Source: Streptomyces sp. Je 1-369 (GTDB taxonomy: Bacteria > Actinomycetota > Actinomycetes > Streptomycetales > Streptomycetaceae). Taken from it: a stretch of 64,000 nt of DNA. Positions 31,082-40,904 of this stretch are shown in pieces; positions within the stretch are counted from its first letter, which is position 1, and each line of letters opens with the position of its first letter. A program made the position numbers and the translations under genes. The notes beneath the pieces are model-generated. The model was given only the letters and a program-made list of their open reading frames with translations, was not told the DNA's origin and did no database searches. The stretch lies in NCBI RefSeq assembly GCF_026810505.1, contig NZ_CP101750.1, positions 2,943,254-3,007,253 of the forward strand. Reading direction: 5' to 3'.

Positions 31082-31228
31082 TCAGGCGCGTTGGTGCTGT
31101 ACGAATCGCCGCGCGGGTTCTCCAGGGATGCAGAACACCTCGCGGTCGCCCGACGTCAGCATGTCCTGGCGGGAGAGCCGCACCTCGATGGCCCGCTCGA
31201 GTTGCAGGCCGGCTGCGGCGGACGTCAT
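31082..31228 (-). CDS. Small hypothetical ORF or gene remnant
   Basis: A 48-codon frame (MTSAAAGLQLERAIEVRLS...) with strongly GC-biased third positions, as in real genes here. It lies 63 bp downstream of mmcQ on the same strand, or 12 bp if an upstream in-frame start is used. The peptide (DREVFCIPGEPARRFV near the end) matches no family that I recognise. It may be a small protein co-transcribed with mmcQ or the remaining end of a larger deleted gene. Confidence 0.35.
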   Translation of the reverse strand: MTSAAAGLQLERAIEVRLSRQDMLTSGDREVFCIPGEPARRFVQHQRA

Positions 31229-31291
31229 CGCACTGTTGGGACACTTCGCCGGGTGCGCTGCCGCACCGCGTGCCCCCACCGCGTGCGCCCC

Positions 31292-31648
31292 TCAGGGACG
31301 GTCGAGCCGCAGCCGCTCCGCCCGGGGCAGTTTCGCCACCACCAAGTCGTACGAGTCCTCGATGAGCTCCCGGACCTGCCGGTCGGGCAGGCCGCCGTCG
31401 ACGGTCACCGTGTTCCAGTGGCGTTTGTTCATGTACCAGCCCGGCACGATCTCCGGGTGCGCCGCCCGCAGCCGGTCGGCGATGTCCGGCTCGCACTTCA
31501 GATTGACGGTGAGCGGACGCCCGTCGAGGGCCGTGAGCGCGAACATCTTCCCCGCCACCTTGAAGACCGACGCCTCCGGACCGAAGGGGAACTCCTCCAC
31601 CGCGTCATTGAAGGAGAGGCAGAACGCGCGCAGGTCCTCGGGCGTCAC
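31292..31648 (-). CDS. MmcQ/YjbR family protein
   Basis: A 118-aa protein of the MmcQ/YjbR (DUF419) fold, a CyaY-like alpha-beta domain. The family signature is clear: a FPFGPEASVFKVAGKMFAL strand pair, then NLKCEPDIADRLRAAHPEIVPGWYMNKRHWNTV. Members are called DNA-binding by fold similarity, but no function is proved. GTG overlaps the stop of the CNNM gene (GTGA), so it is translated with it. Confidence 0.88.
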   Translation of the reverse strand: MTPEDLRAFCLSFNDAVEEFPFGPEASVFKVAGKMFALTALDGRPLTVNLKCEPDIADRLRAAHPEIVPGWYMNKRHWNTVTVDGGLPDRQVRELIEDSYDLVVAKLPRAERLRLDRP

Positions 31649-32976
31649 CCTGTCTCCCCCGGCTTCTCCTGCTCCGCACCCGGCTCGGGGTGGGCGCCGG
31701 AGTCGTCCGTCACGGGCTCCACGAGCACCGTCATGATGCGGTTGCGGCGGCCCGCCGCGGACTCCGCGGTGAGCTTCAGCTCGCGCGCGTCCGGCAGCGG
31801 CACGGTCGCGGAGGCGCCCGCGATCGGGACGCGGCCCAGCTGCTTGGCGAGGAGGCCGCCGACGGTCTCCACGTCCTCGTCGTCGAACTCGTCGAACCCG
31901 AAGAGCTCCCCGAGGTCGCCGATGTCGAGGCGGGCCGTCACGCGGTAGCAGCCGTCGGCCAGCTCCTCGACGGGCGGCAGCTCACGGTCGTACTCGTCGG
32001 TGATCTCGCCGACGATCTCCTCGAGGATGTCCTCGATGGTGACGATGCCCGCCGTGCCGCCGTACTCGTCGATGACGACGGCCACGTGGTTGCGCTCCTG
32101 CTGCATCTCGCGCAGCAGGTCGCCCGCGTTCTTCGTGTCCGGGACGAAGGTGGCCGGGCGCATCGCCGTCGACACCAGCTCGGACTCGCTGTCGCGGTTG
32201 ATGTGCGTCTTGCGGGCCAGGTCCTTCAGGTAGACCATGCCGACGATGTCGTCCTCGCTCTCACCCGTCACCGGTATGCGCGAGAAGCCGGAGCGCAGGG
32301 CGAGGGTGAGGGCCTGGCGGATCGTCTTGAACCGCTCGATGGCGACCAGGTCCGTGCGCGGGACCATGACCTCCCGTACGAGCGTGTCGCCCAGCTCGAA
32401 GACGGAGTGGACCATGCGCCGCTCCTCGTCCTCGATCAGCGACTCCTTCTCGGCGAGGTCGACCATCGCGCGCAGCTCGGCCTCGGAGGCGAACGGGCCG
32501 CGCCGGAAGCCCTTGCCGGGCGTGAGCGCGTTGCCGATGAGGATCAGGAGCGGCGGGATCGGGCCCATGATCCTGGCGAGCGGCAGCAGGACGTAGGACG
32601 CGGCGGTCGCCGTGTTCAGCGGGTGCTGGCGGCCGATCGTACGGGGGGACACTCCCACGGCGACATAGCTGACCAGGACCATCACGCCGATGGCGACCGC
32701 GAGGGCGTGCCAGGTCTCGGCGAACTCCTGGAGGCAGGCGTACGTCACCAGGGCCGACGCGGCCATCTCGCACGCCACCCGCACGAGCAGCGCCACGTTG
32801 AGGTAACGCGTCGGGTCGGCGGCGACCTGCGCGAGCTTCGCGCTGCCGCGCCGCCCGGAGCGGACCGCCTCGTCGGCGCGGAAGCTGGAGACGCGGGCGA
32901 TGCCCGCCTCGGCGCACGCCGCGAGCCAGGCCACGACGACCAGGGCGACCGCGCCGGCGATCAGCTGAGGATTCAT
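31645..32976 (-). CDS. CNNM/CorC-type transporter-associated protein (DUF21-CBS-CorC_HlyC)
   Basis: A 443-aa membrane protein. It has an N-terminal DUF21 domain of about three to four helices (residues 1-180), two CBS domains (from [21 protein letters not shown] to [20 protein letters not shown]) and a CorC_HlyC domain (from about residue 345) ending in a disordered acidic tail. Older annotation 'hemolysin' is misleading; bacterial relatives such as CorC handle magnesium and possibly sodium. It lies between ybeY (4 bp upstream) and mmcQ (overlapping) in a leftward operon phoH-ybeY-cnnm-mmcQ. This order is conserved in actinobacteria. Confidence 0.93.
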   Translation of the reverse strand: MNPQLIAGAVALVVVAWLAACAEAGIARVSSFRADEAVRSGRRGSAKLAQVAADPTRYLNVALLVRVACEMAASALVTYACLQEFAETWHALAVAIGVMVLVSYVAVGVSPRTIGRQHPLNTATAASYVLLPLARIMGPIPPLLILIGNALTPGKGFRRGPFASEAELRAMVDLAEKESLIEDEERRMVHSVFELGDTLVREVMVPRTDLVAIERFKTIRQALTLALRSGFSRIPVTGESEDDIVGMVYLKDLARKTHINRDSESELVSTAMRPATFVPDTKNAGDLLREMQQERNHVAVVIDEYGGTAGIVTIEDILEEIVGEITDEYDRELPPVEELADGCYRVTARLDIGDLGELFGFDEFDDEDVETVGGLLAKQLGRVPIAGASATVPLPDARELKLTAESAAGRRNRIMTVLVEPVTDDSGAHPEPGAEQEKPGETG

Positions 32977-32980
32977 GGCG

Positions 32981-33478
32981 CTACGAGACCGTGGGCGCCG
33001 GGGACGGGCCGGTCAGGCCCCTCTCGGCGCGCCAGCCGTCGACGATCGCGGCCTGCAGGCCGAACATCTCGGCCTTCTCGTCGGGCTCCTCGTGGTCGTA
33101 CCCGAGCAGGTGCAGGACGCCGTGGACGGTGAGGAGCTGGAGCTCCTCGTCCATGGAGTGCTCCGTCGGGGCGTCCTTGCCCTGCTTGGTGGCGACCTCG
33201 GGGCAGAGCACGATGTCGCCGAGGAGGCCCTGCGGGGGCTCGTCGTCGTCCTTCATGGGCGGCCGCAGCTCGTCCATGGGGAAGGACATGACGTCCGTGG
33301 GCCCCGGCAGGTCCATCCACTGGATGTGCAGCTGCTCCATGGCGTCGGTGTCCACGACGATCACCGAGAGCTCGGAGAGCGGGTGGATGCGCATCCGCGC
33401 GAGGGCGTAGCGGGCGATGTCGAGGATCGCCTGCTCGTCGACCTCGGTTCCGGACTCGTTGTTGACGTCGATCGACAT
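32981..33478 (-). CDS. ybeY: rRNA maturation endoribonuclease YbeY
   Basis: A 165-aa metal-dependent RNase that processes the 3' end of 16S rRNA. The zinc site H-x3-H-x5-H is seen as [16 protein letters not shown], and the conserved VMSFPMDE segment precedes it. It sits 12 bp after phoH and 4 bp before the CNNM gene, matching the usual phoH-ybeY coupling. Confidence 0.96.
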   Translation of the reverse strand: MSIDVNNESGTEVDEQAILDIARYALARMRIHPLSELSVIVVDTDAMEQLHIQWMDLPGPTDVMSFPMDELRPPMKDDDEPPQGLLGDIVLCPEVATKQGKDAPTEHSMDEELQLLTVHGVLHLLGYDHEEPDEKAEMFGLQAAIVDGWRAERGLTGPSPAPTVS

Positions 33479-33490
33479 GGTGCTGCTGGT

Positions 33491-34510
<1,020 letters not shown>

Positions 34511-34647
34511 GGGCCGGCTCTGTAGGCCTGCTCATCCTCCTCGTGCGGGGCTTGGTGGCCGCTCGACAGCCTTGCTCCCCCAAGAGTACGACGCGGCACC
34601 CCACGGGCCGTAGGCCTTTTCCTCCCTTCTGTCTCAGCTCTCTCCCG

Positions 34648-35754
34648 CTATGCCGACCGGAACCCGATCGTCGGCACCGCCCTGCGCAGCGGCCACGGGC
34701 GGGCCGCTGCGGGCAGCAGGGTCTGGAGGAAGGCGTAGCGGCGCAGGGCCAGAGGGTCCTGGTCGTCGAATTCGCGGACCCGGCGCCACCACGCGCCCAC
34801 TTCCGCCCAGCCGGGCGCCGACAGGGAGCCGCCGAACTCCTGGACGGAGAGGGCCGCGGTGAGGCCCGCGAAGGCGAGGCGGTCCGCGAGGGGCCACTCG
34901 GCGAGGGTGCCGGTGACGAACCCGGCGACGAAGACGTCTCCGGCGCCGGTGGGGTCGAGCGCCTCGACCTCGATGGCCGGGACCTCCGCCGTCTCGCCGG
35001 TCCGCCCGTCCACGGCGTACGCGCCCTCGGCGCCGAGCGTCACCACGGCGAGCGGTACGTGATCGGTGAGGGCGCGGGCCGCCTCGCGGGGGCAGGACGT
35101 GCGGGTGTAGCGCATCGCCTCCTCCGCGTTCGGCAGGAACGCTTCGCAGTGCTCCAGGTCGGCGAGGCCCGCGAGGTCCCAGCGGCCGGTGTCGTCCCAG
35201 CCGACGTCGGCGAAGATGCGGGTGCCGCTGCGGGCGGCCTGGGCGATCCAGGGGGCGCGGGTGCCGGGGGTGAGGGAGGCGACGGCGGCACGCGCGCGTG
35301 GCGGGCAGGACGGGGCGCCTCCGTCGGGGGCGTCGGCGTCCGGGGGCGGCTCGTGGCCGTGGCTCACCATGGTGCGTTCGCCCTCGTACGCCATGGAGAC
35401 GGTCACCGGGGAGTGCCAGCCGGGGACGGTGCGTGACGGGGTGAGGTCGATGCCCTCCCCTTGTTCGAGGGCGTCCCAGCAGTACTCCCCGTAGTGGTCG
35501 TCCCCGAAGGCCGCGGCGAGCGAGGTGTGCAGGCCGAGGCGGGCGAGGGCGGTCGCCATGTTGGCGACGCCGCCGGGGCTCGACCCCATGCCGCGGGCCC
35601 AGGACTCGGTGCCGCGCACGGGGGCGGAGTCGAGGCCGGTGAAGATGATGTCGAGGAAGACCGTGCCGGTGAGGTAGACGTCGCAGTCCGGGTCCCCGGC
35701 TCTGCGGGCCGCTTTCAGCGGGTCGACGGTGATGGGCTGTACGGGTACGACCAT
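34648..35754 (-). CDS. PfkB-family carbohydrate kinase
   Basis: A 368-aa ribokinase-fold sugar kinase. The first signature GMGSSPGGVANMATALARLG binds substrate. The second, LDPTGAGDVFVAGFVTG, contains the anion-hole GAGD and the catalytic Asp. It would phosphorylate a sugar or nucleoside with ATP; the substrate is not identifiable. The next gene on the same strand, 54 bp upstream, is a glucarate-dehydratase-like enolase, so a sugar-acid role is possible. No transporter is adjacent. Confidence 0.88.
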   Translation of the reverse strand: MVVPVQPITVDPLKAARRAGDPDCDVYLTGTVFLDIIFTGLDSAPVRGTESWARGMGSSPGGVANMATALARLGLHTSLAAAFGDDHYGEYCWDALEQGEGIDLTPSRTVPGWHSPVTVSMAYEGERTMVSHGHEPPPDADAPDGGAPSCPPRARAAVASLTPGTRAPWIAQAARSGTRIFADVGWDDTGRWDLAGLADLEHCEAFLPNAEEAMRYTRTSCPREAARALTDHVPLAVVTLGAEGAYAVDGRTGETAEVPAIEVEALDPTGAGDVFVAGFVTGTLAEWPLADRLAFAGLTAALSVQEFGGSLSAPGWAEVGAWWRRVREFDDQDPLALRRYAFLQTLLPAAARPWPLRRAVPTIGFRSA

Positions 35755-35808
35755 GCAGGCAACGTAACGGACGATGCCTGCCGGGGCTCGCGGTTACCGG
35801 CCGTGGAC

Positions 35809-37113
35809 CTACCAGCGTGGCACGGTCGGCGTCGTCCAGTCCGGGTCGGCGGCCCGCATCGCCGCCGCGTCGTCGCGCTCCCGCAGGGCGCGGAAGTCGT
35901 CGTCGAGCCAGCGCGCGTGCAGGGCGGCGAGCTTGTCCCGGTCGAGCTCGACGCCGAGGCCCGGGGTGTCGGTGACGGTGACCTTGCCGTCGCTGAACCG
36001 CAGCCGGGAGGTCAGGACGTCCTCCGCCTGCCACGGGTAGTGCGAGTCGCAGGCGTGGTGCAGGCCGGGGACGGTGGCCGCCACGTGGGTCATCGCGGCC
36101 AGGCTGATGCCGAGGTGCGTGTTGGAGTGCATGGACACGCTGACGCCGAACGTGCGGCAGACGGCGGCCAGTTCGCGGGTGCGCCGCAGCCCGCCCCAGT
36201 AGTGGTGGTCGGAGAGCACGACCCGCACGGCTCCCTTCGCGAAGGCCTCCGGTATCTCCTCGAAGGTCGTCACGCACATGTTCGTGGCGAGCGGCACCGG
36301 CGTGCCCGCGGCGACCCGCGCCATGGCGGGCGTGCCGAGCGCCGGGTCCTCCAGGTATTCGAGTACGTCGCCGAGTTCCGCCGCGACCTTCAGCGACGTC
36401 TCCACGGACCAGGCCCCGTTGGGGTCGAGCCGCAGCGGCAGGCCGGGGAACGCCTCGGCCAGGGCGCGGATCGCGGCGACCTCCTCGTCGGGCGGGAAGA
36501 CGCCGCCCTTGAGCTTGAAGGAGGTGAAGCCGTACCGCTCGGTGAAGAGGCGGGCCTGGGCGACGATCCCGGCCGGGTCGAGCGCGGCGCCCCACCCCTC
36601 GTCCTGCTCGCTCGCGACACCGGCCGGGTGCTCGGCCCACTTGTAGAACAGGTACGCGCTGTACTCCACGGCGTCGCGCACCTTGCCTCCGAGCAGCGCG
36701 TGCACGGGCAGCCCGAGCGCCTTGCCGAGGGCGTCCAGGCACGCGACCTCGAACCCGGAGACGACGGAAAGGCGCAGCTTGTCGGCGGTCTGCACGCCGC
36801 GCAGACCGCCGACGTCCACGGAGTCGTCGATCCGCGCGGCGTCCACGGCCACGTCGTCCGCGAGTGTGAACAGCCCGTTCAGATCGGACACGTCGTGCCC
36901 GACGAGCCGCCCGGCGAGGGGCCGGGCGAGCTCCAGGTACTTCGAGTCCCCGTACGTCTCCCCCACCCCCGTCACTCCGCCCGCGGTGACCACCTCGATG
37001 ATCAGGCGGGGCGTGTAGGGCTGATGCACGCCCTGGGTGTTGAGCAGCGGCGGATCGGCGACGAGGACGGGAGTGAGGCGGACATCCGCGACGACGAGAC
37101 TCTGTCCATACAT
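35809..37113 (-). CDS. Glucarate dehydratase-like enolase superfamily enzyme
   Basis: A 434-aa enolase-superfamily protein of the GlucD subgroup. The catalytic KxK is in GFTSFKLKGGVF, the metal-binding aspartate in RLDPNGAWS, and the catalytic histidine in VSMHSNTHLGISLAAMTH, which is the GlucD signature. The expected reaction is dehydration of D-glucarate or a related acid sugar to a 2-keto-3-deoxy acid. The start MYGQSLVVADVRLTP is the natural domain beginning. It is encoded with a PfkB kinase. I call the subgroup, not the exact substrate. Confidence 0.85.
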   Translation of the reverse strand: MYGQSLVVADVRLTPVLVADPPLLNTQGVHQPYTPRLIIEVVTAGGVTGVGETYGDSKYLELARPLAGRLVGHDVSDLNGLFTLADDVAVDAARIDDSVDVGGLRGVQTADKLRLSVVSGFEVACLDALGKALGLPVHALLGGKVRDAVEYSAYLFYKWAEHPAGVASEQDEGWGAALDPAGIVAQARLFTERYGFTSFKLKGGVFPPDEEVAAIRALAEAFPGLPLRLDPNGAWSVETSLKVAAELGDVLEYLEDPALGTPAMARVAAGTPVPLATNMCVTTFEEIPEAFAKGAVRVVLSDHHYWGGLRRTRELAAVCRTFGVSVSMHSNTHLGISLAAMTHVAATVPGLHHACDSHYPWQAEDVLTSRLRFSDGKVTVTDTPGLGVELDRDKLAALHARWLDDDFRALRERDDAAAMRAADPDWTTPTVPRW

Positions 37114-37166
37114 GAGAACGGAGACTAGGTACGCGAACAGCGACCGTCAATGGCGGGCGCGGAGCC

Positions 37167-38354
37167 CTACAGCTCGGCCTCGATCAGGTCGGCCGCACGC
37201 ACGGCACCGCCCTCGGCGCGTACCTGCTCCCTCAACTCCGCGCACCTGCGCGCTACCTCGGGATCGGAGGTCAGCTCGTGGAGCGCGGCCCGCAGCACCT
37301 CACCGGTCGCGTCCGCCGTGTCGATCCGCCGCGCGACACCGAGCTCCACGAGCCGGTCCGCGTTCATCGGCTGCTCCGCGCCCTGCGGCACCGCGATCAT
37401 CGGCACACCGGCGTGGAGACCCTCGCCGCTGCTGCCCATCCCGGCATGCGTGACAAAGGCGTCGGCCTGCTCGAGGACGGCCAGCTGAGGTACCCATGAA
37501 CAGACTTCGACGTTGCCGGGCACGTCACCGCCGAGCTCCGCCGGATCCACGTGCTTGCCGATCTGCAGCACGACGTGCCACCCCGGCAGATCCCCGAAGG
37601 CGGCCACGCACTGCCGGTAGAACTCCGGCTGCACGGTGTACGCCGAGCCGAGCGAGGCCAGCAGCACCTTCTCGGCGTCCGAGGGCCGCGCCCAGCTCTC
37701 CCGCGCGGCACGGTCGCCGAGGCAGGGCCCGACGAAGTCGACCCGCGCGGGGTCGACCGTGTCGGCGTGCGGCTGCATGGCCCGCGGAACGGTGGCGAGG
37801 GCCCGCGGCGGCATACCGGAGAACTCCGCGACGTCCAGTGTGGTGGCCCCGCACCCGGCGAGCCACTCCTTGAAGCGGGCCTCCAGGGCGTCGGCGCCCG
37901 GCAGTTGGGCGAGGAGCGCGCCGACGTCCTCCTGATAGCTGCCCCACGCCACGAAGGTGGGCGACAGCTGCACGAACGGCCGCCCCTGCGCCTCGGCGAG
38001 CGCACGGCCGACGTACCCGCCGATGTCGTACAGGTACAGGTCCGCGGGGTCGTCGTCGTACGCCGCGTGGAGCTGCGGGAGCACCGCGATCGCGTCGTCG
38101 AGGAAGAGCGCACTGGCCTCGATCGGGTCGTCGGGCCAGATGTTGTCGCGGAACGGGAGCGTGGACTCGTACGCGACGAGTTCGGCACCGGTGGGCTCGA
38201 TGAGCCCGGCGGTCGCGGGGTCGTTGGCGTACGTCACGCGGTGGCCGCGCGCCACCAGTTCACGGATGACTTCGAGTCCGGGCAGCACGTGGCTGACCAT
38301 CGGGACGCCGACCATGGCGATGTGGGCAGGGCGGCGGGAGAGCCGACGAGGCAT
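37167..38354 (-). CDS. Macrolide glycosyltransferase (MGT/OleD family, GT1)
   Basis: A 395-aa GT-B-fold GT1 enzyme resembling Mgt and OleD, which inactivate macrolides by glucosylating the desosamine 2'-OH with UDP-glucose. The acceptor domain opens with SHVLPGLEVIRELVARGH. The nucleotide-sugar motif reads FVTHAGMGSSGEGLHAGVP...PQGAEQPMNADRLVELG. Start and GGAGGA site are clear. A 9-codon uORF and GC-rich stem lie in the 100 bases upstream, suggesting drug-induced translation. It shares strand with the upstream deaminase gene, 171 bp away. Resistance to host-made or foreign macrolides is inferred, not proved. Confidence 0.82.
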   Translation of the reverse strand: MPRRLSRRPAHIAMVGVPMVSHVLPGLEVIRELVARGHRVTYANDPATAGLIEPTGAELVAYESTLPFRDNIWPDDPIEASALFLDDAIAVLPQLHAAYDDDPADLYLYDIGGYVGRALAEAQGRPFVQLSPTFVAWGSYQEDVGALLAQLPGADALEARFKEWLAGCGATTLDVAEFSGMPPRALATVPRAMQPHADTVDPARVDFVGPCLGDRAARESWARPSDAEKVLLASLGSAYTVQPEFYRQCVAAFGDLPGWHVVLQIGKHVDPAELGGDVPGNVEVCSWVPQLAVLEQADAFVTHAGMGSSGEGLHAGVPMIAVPQGAEQPMNADRLVELGVARRIDTADATGEVLRAALHELTSDPEVARRCAELREQVRAEGGAVRAADLIEAEL

Positions 38355-38403
38355 GGGTGTTCCTCCAGGAACAGAGAGCTACGGCTAGGGGAAGACACGG
38401 CGG

Positions 38404-38434
38404 CCCGCCGCCTCGGCCCTGTCGGGCGGGCGGG
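38404..38434 (-). terminator. GC-rich stem in the mgt leader
   Basis: CCCGCCGCC (38404-38412) pairs with GGCGGGCGGG (38425-38434) with one bulge. It lies between the uORF stop and the glycosyltransferase start, after the upstream deaminase gene. It may be an ordinary terminator of that gene or part of an attenuator; flanking bases 38379-38386 and 38454-38461 also pair perfectly (8 bp). Confidence 0.5.
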
Positions 38435-38451
38435 GGCCTGCTGGGGTCGTG

Positions 38452-38481
38452 TCAGCCGTAGATCTGCGCGATGGAGTCCAT
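38452..38481 (-). CDS. Candidate leader peptide (uORF) of the glycosyltransferase gene
   Basis: A 9-residue ORF MDSIAQIYG with stop TGA, 97 bases upstream of the glycosyltransferase start, preceded by AAGG at about 9 bases. Its last codons (TAC GGC TGA) lie in an 8-bp perfect complement of the bases just before the downstream ribosome site. Short peptides whose translation stalls with macrolide are known before erm and other resistance genes; here this is inference. Confidence 0.4.
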   Translation of the reverse strand: MDSIAQIYG

Positions 38482-38525
38482 GCCGGGGACCTTAGCCCGG
38501 CGCCCGGCGCTCGGTCGAACGAATA

Positions 38526-39527
38526 TCAGTCGAAGGAATAGGCGTCGACCTCGGCGAGGTACTTCGCGCGGAGCGCCTCGTCCGCCGCGTCCCGGTCGAG
38601 GAAGCTCGCCAGGAAGGAGTTGCGGGCCAGCGTGCGCAGCCGCTCCCGGTCGAGTCCGAGAGCCTCGCGCACGGCGTGGAAGTTGTCGTCCGCGTACCCG
38701 CCGAAGTAGGCGGGGTCGTCGGAGTTGACCGTGCACATGAGGCCCGCGTCGAGCATCCGCGGCAGCGGGTGGTCCTCCAGGACGTCGATGGTGCGCAGCC
38801 GGACGTTGGAGAGCGGGCAGAGCGTGAGCGGGACGCGGTCGCGGACCAGGCGCTCCACCAGGGCCGGGTCCTCCATGCAGCGCAGCCCGTGGTCGATGCG
38901 CTCGACGTGCAGCACGTCGAGGGCCTCCGTGATGTACGCGGGCGGGCCCTCCTCCCCCGCGTGGGCGACGAGCCGCAGCCCGCGGGCGGCGGCGGCCTCG
39001 TACACCTCCTTGAACTTGGCCGGCGGGTGGCCGACCTCGGCCGAGTCGAGGCCGATGCCGATGATGCGGTGGAGGTGGGGCTCGGCGGCCGTCAGGGTCT
39101 CCAGCGCGGAGTCGGCGGACTGGTCGCGCAGGAAGCACATGATGAGCCGCGTGGAGACGCCGTGCCGCTCCTCGCTGCGGTCCAGGGCGCGGGCGAGCCC
39201 TTCGACGACGGTGCCGATGGGGACGCCGCGCGCGGTGTGGGCCTGCGGGTCGAAGAAGATCTCCGCGTGCCGGACGCCCTGTGCGGCGGCGCGGGCGAGG
39301 TAGGCGTCCGCGAGTTCCTCGAAGTCGGCCTCGGTGCGCAGCACGGCCATGAGGCGGTAGTAGAGGTTCAGGAAGGTCTGGAGGTCGTCGAAGAGGTAGG
39401 CCTTGCGGAGCTCTTCGGTGTCGGCGTAGGGCAGTTCGACGCCGTTGCGTGCGGCGAGCGCGAAGGCGAGCTCGGGTTCGAGGGTGCCTTCGATGTGGAG
39501 GTGGAGTTCGGCCTTGGGAATCGGCAT
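38526..39527 (-). CDS. Adenosine/adenine deaminase (Aah1-like)
   Basis: A 333-aa zinc deaminase of the ADA fold. It has metal ligands ELHLHIEG near the N-terminus, HAGEEGPPAYI with the catalytic glutamate, and the Asp of VNSDDPAYFGGY. The segment DSAEVGHPPAKFKEVYEAA...VERIDHGLR is the pattern of the 'type 2 adenine deaminase' branch (yeast Aah1). That branch deaminates adenine to hypoxanthine, whereas automatic annotation says adenosine deaminase. Both are purine salvage. The start at MPIPKAELHLHIEG is unambiguous. The gene is followed by the leader region of the glycosyltransferase. Confidence 0.88.
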   Translation of the reverse strand: MPIPKAELHLHIEGTLEPELAFALAARNGVELPYADTEELRKAYLFDDLQTFLNLYYRLMAVLRTEADFEELADAYLARAAAQGVRHAEIFFDPQAHTARGVPIGTVVEGLARALDRSEERHGVSTRLIMCFLRDQSADSALETLTAAEPHLHRIIGIGLDSAEVGHPPAKFKEVYEAAAARGLRLVAHAGEEGPPAYITEALDVLHVERIDHGLRCMEDPALVERLVRDRVPLTLCPLSNVRLRTIDVLEDHPLPRMLDAGLMCTVNSDDPAYFGGYADDNFHAVREALGLDRERLRTLARNSFLASFLDRDAADEALRAKYLAEVDAYSFD

Positions 39528-39540
39528 GGTGCGGTCTCGC

Positions 39541-40446
39541 TCAGGTTCGTTTGGGGAGGGGCACGCGCAACAGGTCGCGGGCGACGGTGAGTTCGCCGTC
39601 GTATCCGGCGGCGCGGGCCTGCTGTTCGTAGAGAGTCGGGTCGGGGTAGCGCTGGCTGAAGTGGGTGAGGACGAGGTGGCGCACGCCTGCCTCGATGGCC
39701 ACGCGGGCGGCCTGCCCGGCGGTCAAGTGCCCATGGTCGGCGGCGAGTTGCTCGTCCTCATCGAGGAAGGTCGACTCGATGACGAGCATGTCGCAGCCTT
39801 CGGCGAGGGCGTGCACGCCGTCGCAGAGCCGGGTGTCCATCACGAAGGCGAACCGCTGCCCGCGCCGCACCTCGCTGACCTCTCCCAGGGTCACGCCGCG
39901 CAGGCTGCCCTCCTTCTGGAGGCGGCCGACGTCGGGCCCGCCGATGCCGTGCTCGGCGAGGAGCCCGGGCAGCATGCGGCGTCCGTCGGGCTCGGTGAGG
40001 CGGTAGCCGTACGACTCGACGGGGTGGGAGAGCTTCATCGCGTCGAGGGTGTACGCGGGCGTGACGTCCAGGGGGCCGTCCTCGGCGACCGGCGCCTCGG
40101 TGAGCCGCACGGTCTCGCGGTAGGCCGTCGCGTACCGCAGCCGGTCGAAGAAGCGCTGCCCCGACGCCGGGTAGTGGGCGGTGACGGGGTGCGGGACCCG
40201 GTCGAGGTTGATGCGCTGGATCACCCCGGCCAGGCCCAGGGAGTGGTCGCCGTGGAAGTGCGTGACGCAGATCCGGTGCAGGTCGTGGGCGGCGACCCCG
40301 GCGCGCAGCATCTGGCGCTGCGTGCCCTCGCCGGGGTCGAACATGATGCCCTGGCCGTCCCAGAGCAGGACGTAGCCGTTGTGGTTGCGGTGCCGGGTGG
40401 GGACCTGGCTGGCGGTGCCGAGCACCACGAGTTCACGTGCGGACAA
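39541..40446 (-). CDS. rnz: Ribonuclease Z (tRNA 3' processing endonuclease)
   Basis: A 301-aa metallo-beta-lactamase-fold RNase. The zinc motif reads [13 protein letters not shown], and further ligands are in FAFVMDTR and [10 protein letters not shown]. It trims tRNA precursors at the discriminator base. The length fits the short bacterial form. The start is a TTG at 40446 ([10 protein letters not shown]); GTGs at 40431/40428 would cut into the first beta-strand. It lies 15 bp after the HIT gene and 13 bp before the deaminase gene, probably one operon. Confidence 0.9.
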   Translation of the reverse strand: MSARELVVLGTASQVPTRHRNHNGYVLLWDGQGIMFDPGEGTQRQMLRAGVAAHDLHRICVTHFHGDHSLGLAGVIQRINLDRVPHPVTAHYPASGQRFFDRLRYATAYRETVRLTEAPVAEDGPLDVTPAYTLDAMKLSHPVESYGYRLTEPDGRRMLPGLLAEHGIGGPDVGRLQKEGSLRGVTLGEVSEVRRGQRFAFVMDTRLCDGVHALAEGCDMLVIESTFLDEDEQLAADHGHLTAGQAARVAIEAGVRHLVLTHFSQRYPDPTLYEQQARAAGYDGELTVARDLLRVPLPKRT

Positions 40447-40461
40447 GGGGGACGGTCCCCG

Positions 40462-40815
40462 CTATCCGGGCGGCCACTGGAGGCCGCGGCCGCCCAGGAC
40501 GTGCGCGTGCGCGTGCCAGACGGTCTGGCCCGCGCCGGACCCGGTGTTGAAGACGATCCGGTAGCTGTCGGCCGCCTCCTGGGCGGCGACCTCGCCCGCT
40601 TCCCGCAGCACGTCCGCGGCGATCGTCGGCTCGGCGGCGGCGAGCGACGCGGCGTCCCGGTAGTGCGCCTTGGGGATCACCAGGACGTGGGTCGGCGCCT
40701 GCGGGTTGATGTCGCGGAAGGCCACGGTCGTCTCGGTCTCGCGGACGACGGTGGCCGGCACCTCACCCGCGACGATCTTGCAGAACAGACAGTCGCTTTG
40801 CGCTTCGCCCGCCAT
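40462..40815 (-). CDS. HIT family protein (Hint-like)
   Basis: A 117-aa nucleotide hydrolase/transferase. The histidine triad HAHAHVLGG is complete, and the N-terminal zinc pair is CLFCKI. Hint-type enzymes cleave adenosine phosphoramidates or acyl-AMP, clearing by-products of aminoacyl-tRNA or thiolation chemistry. It begins a leftward operon with rnz and the deaminase. Start MAGEAQSDCLFC is standard. Confidence 0.93.
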   Translation of the reverse strand: MAGEAQSDCLFCKIVAGEVPATVVRETETTVAFRDINPQAPTHVLVIPKAHYRDAASLAAAEPTIAADVLREAGEVAAQEAADSYRIVFNTGSGAGQTVWHAHAHVLGGRGLQWPPG

Positions 40816-40904
40816 GGGCCGCCTCCTGGATCGGGAAAGATCAGTACGTTCCGCATGCTATCGGCCCGGCGTCGCGGGGTCGGGGCGAGGCCGCCGGGGA
40901 GAGG

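Noticed and set aside
31645..32976. Hemolysin annotation for the DUF21-CBS protein
   Set aside because: DUF21-CBS-CorC_HlyC proteins are CNNM-type ion transport proteins; no haemolytic activity is implied.
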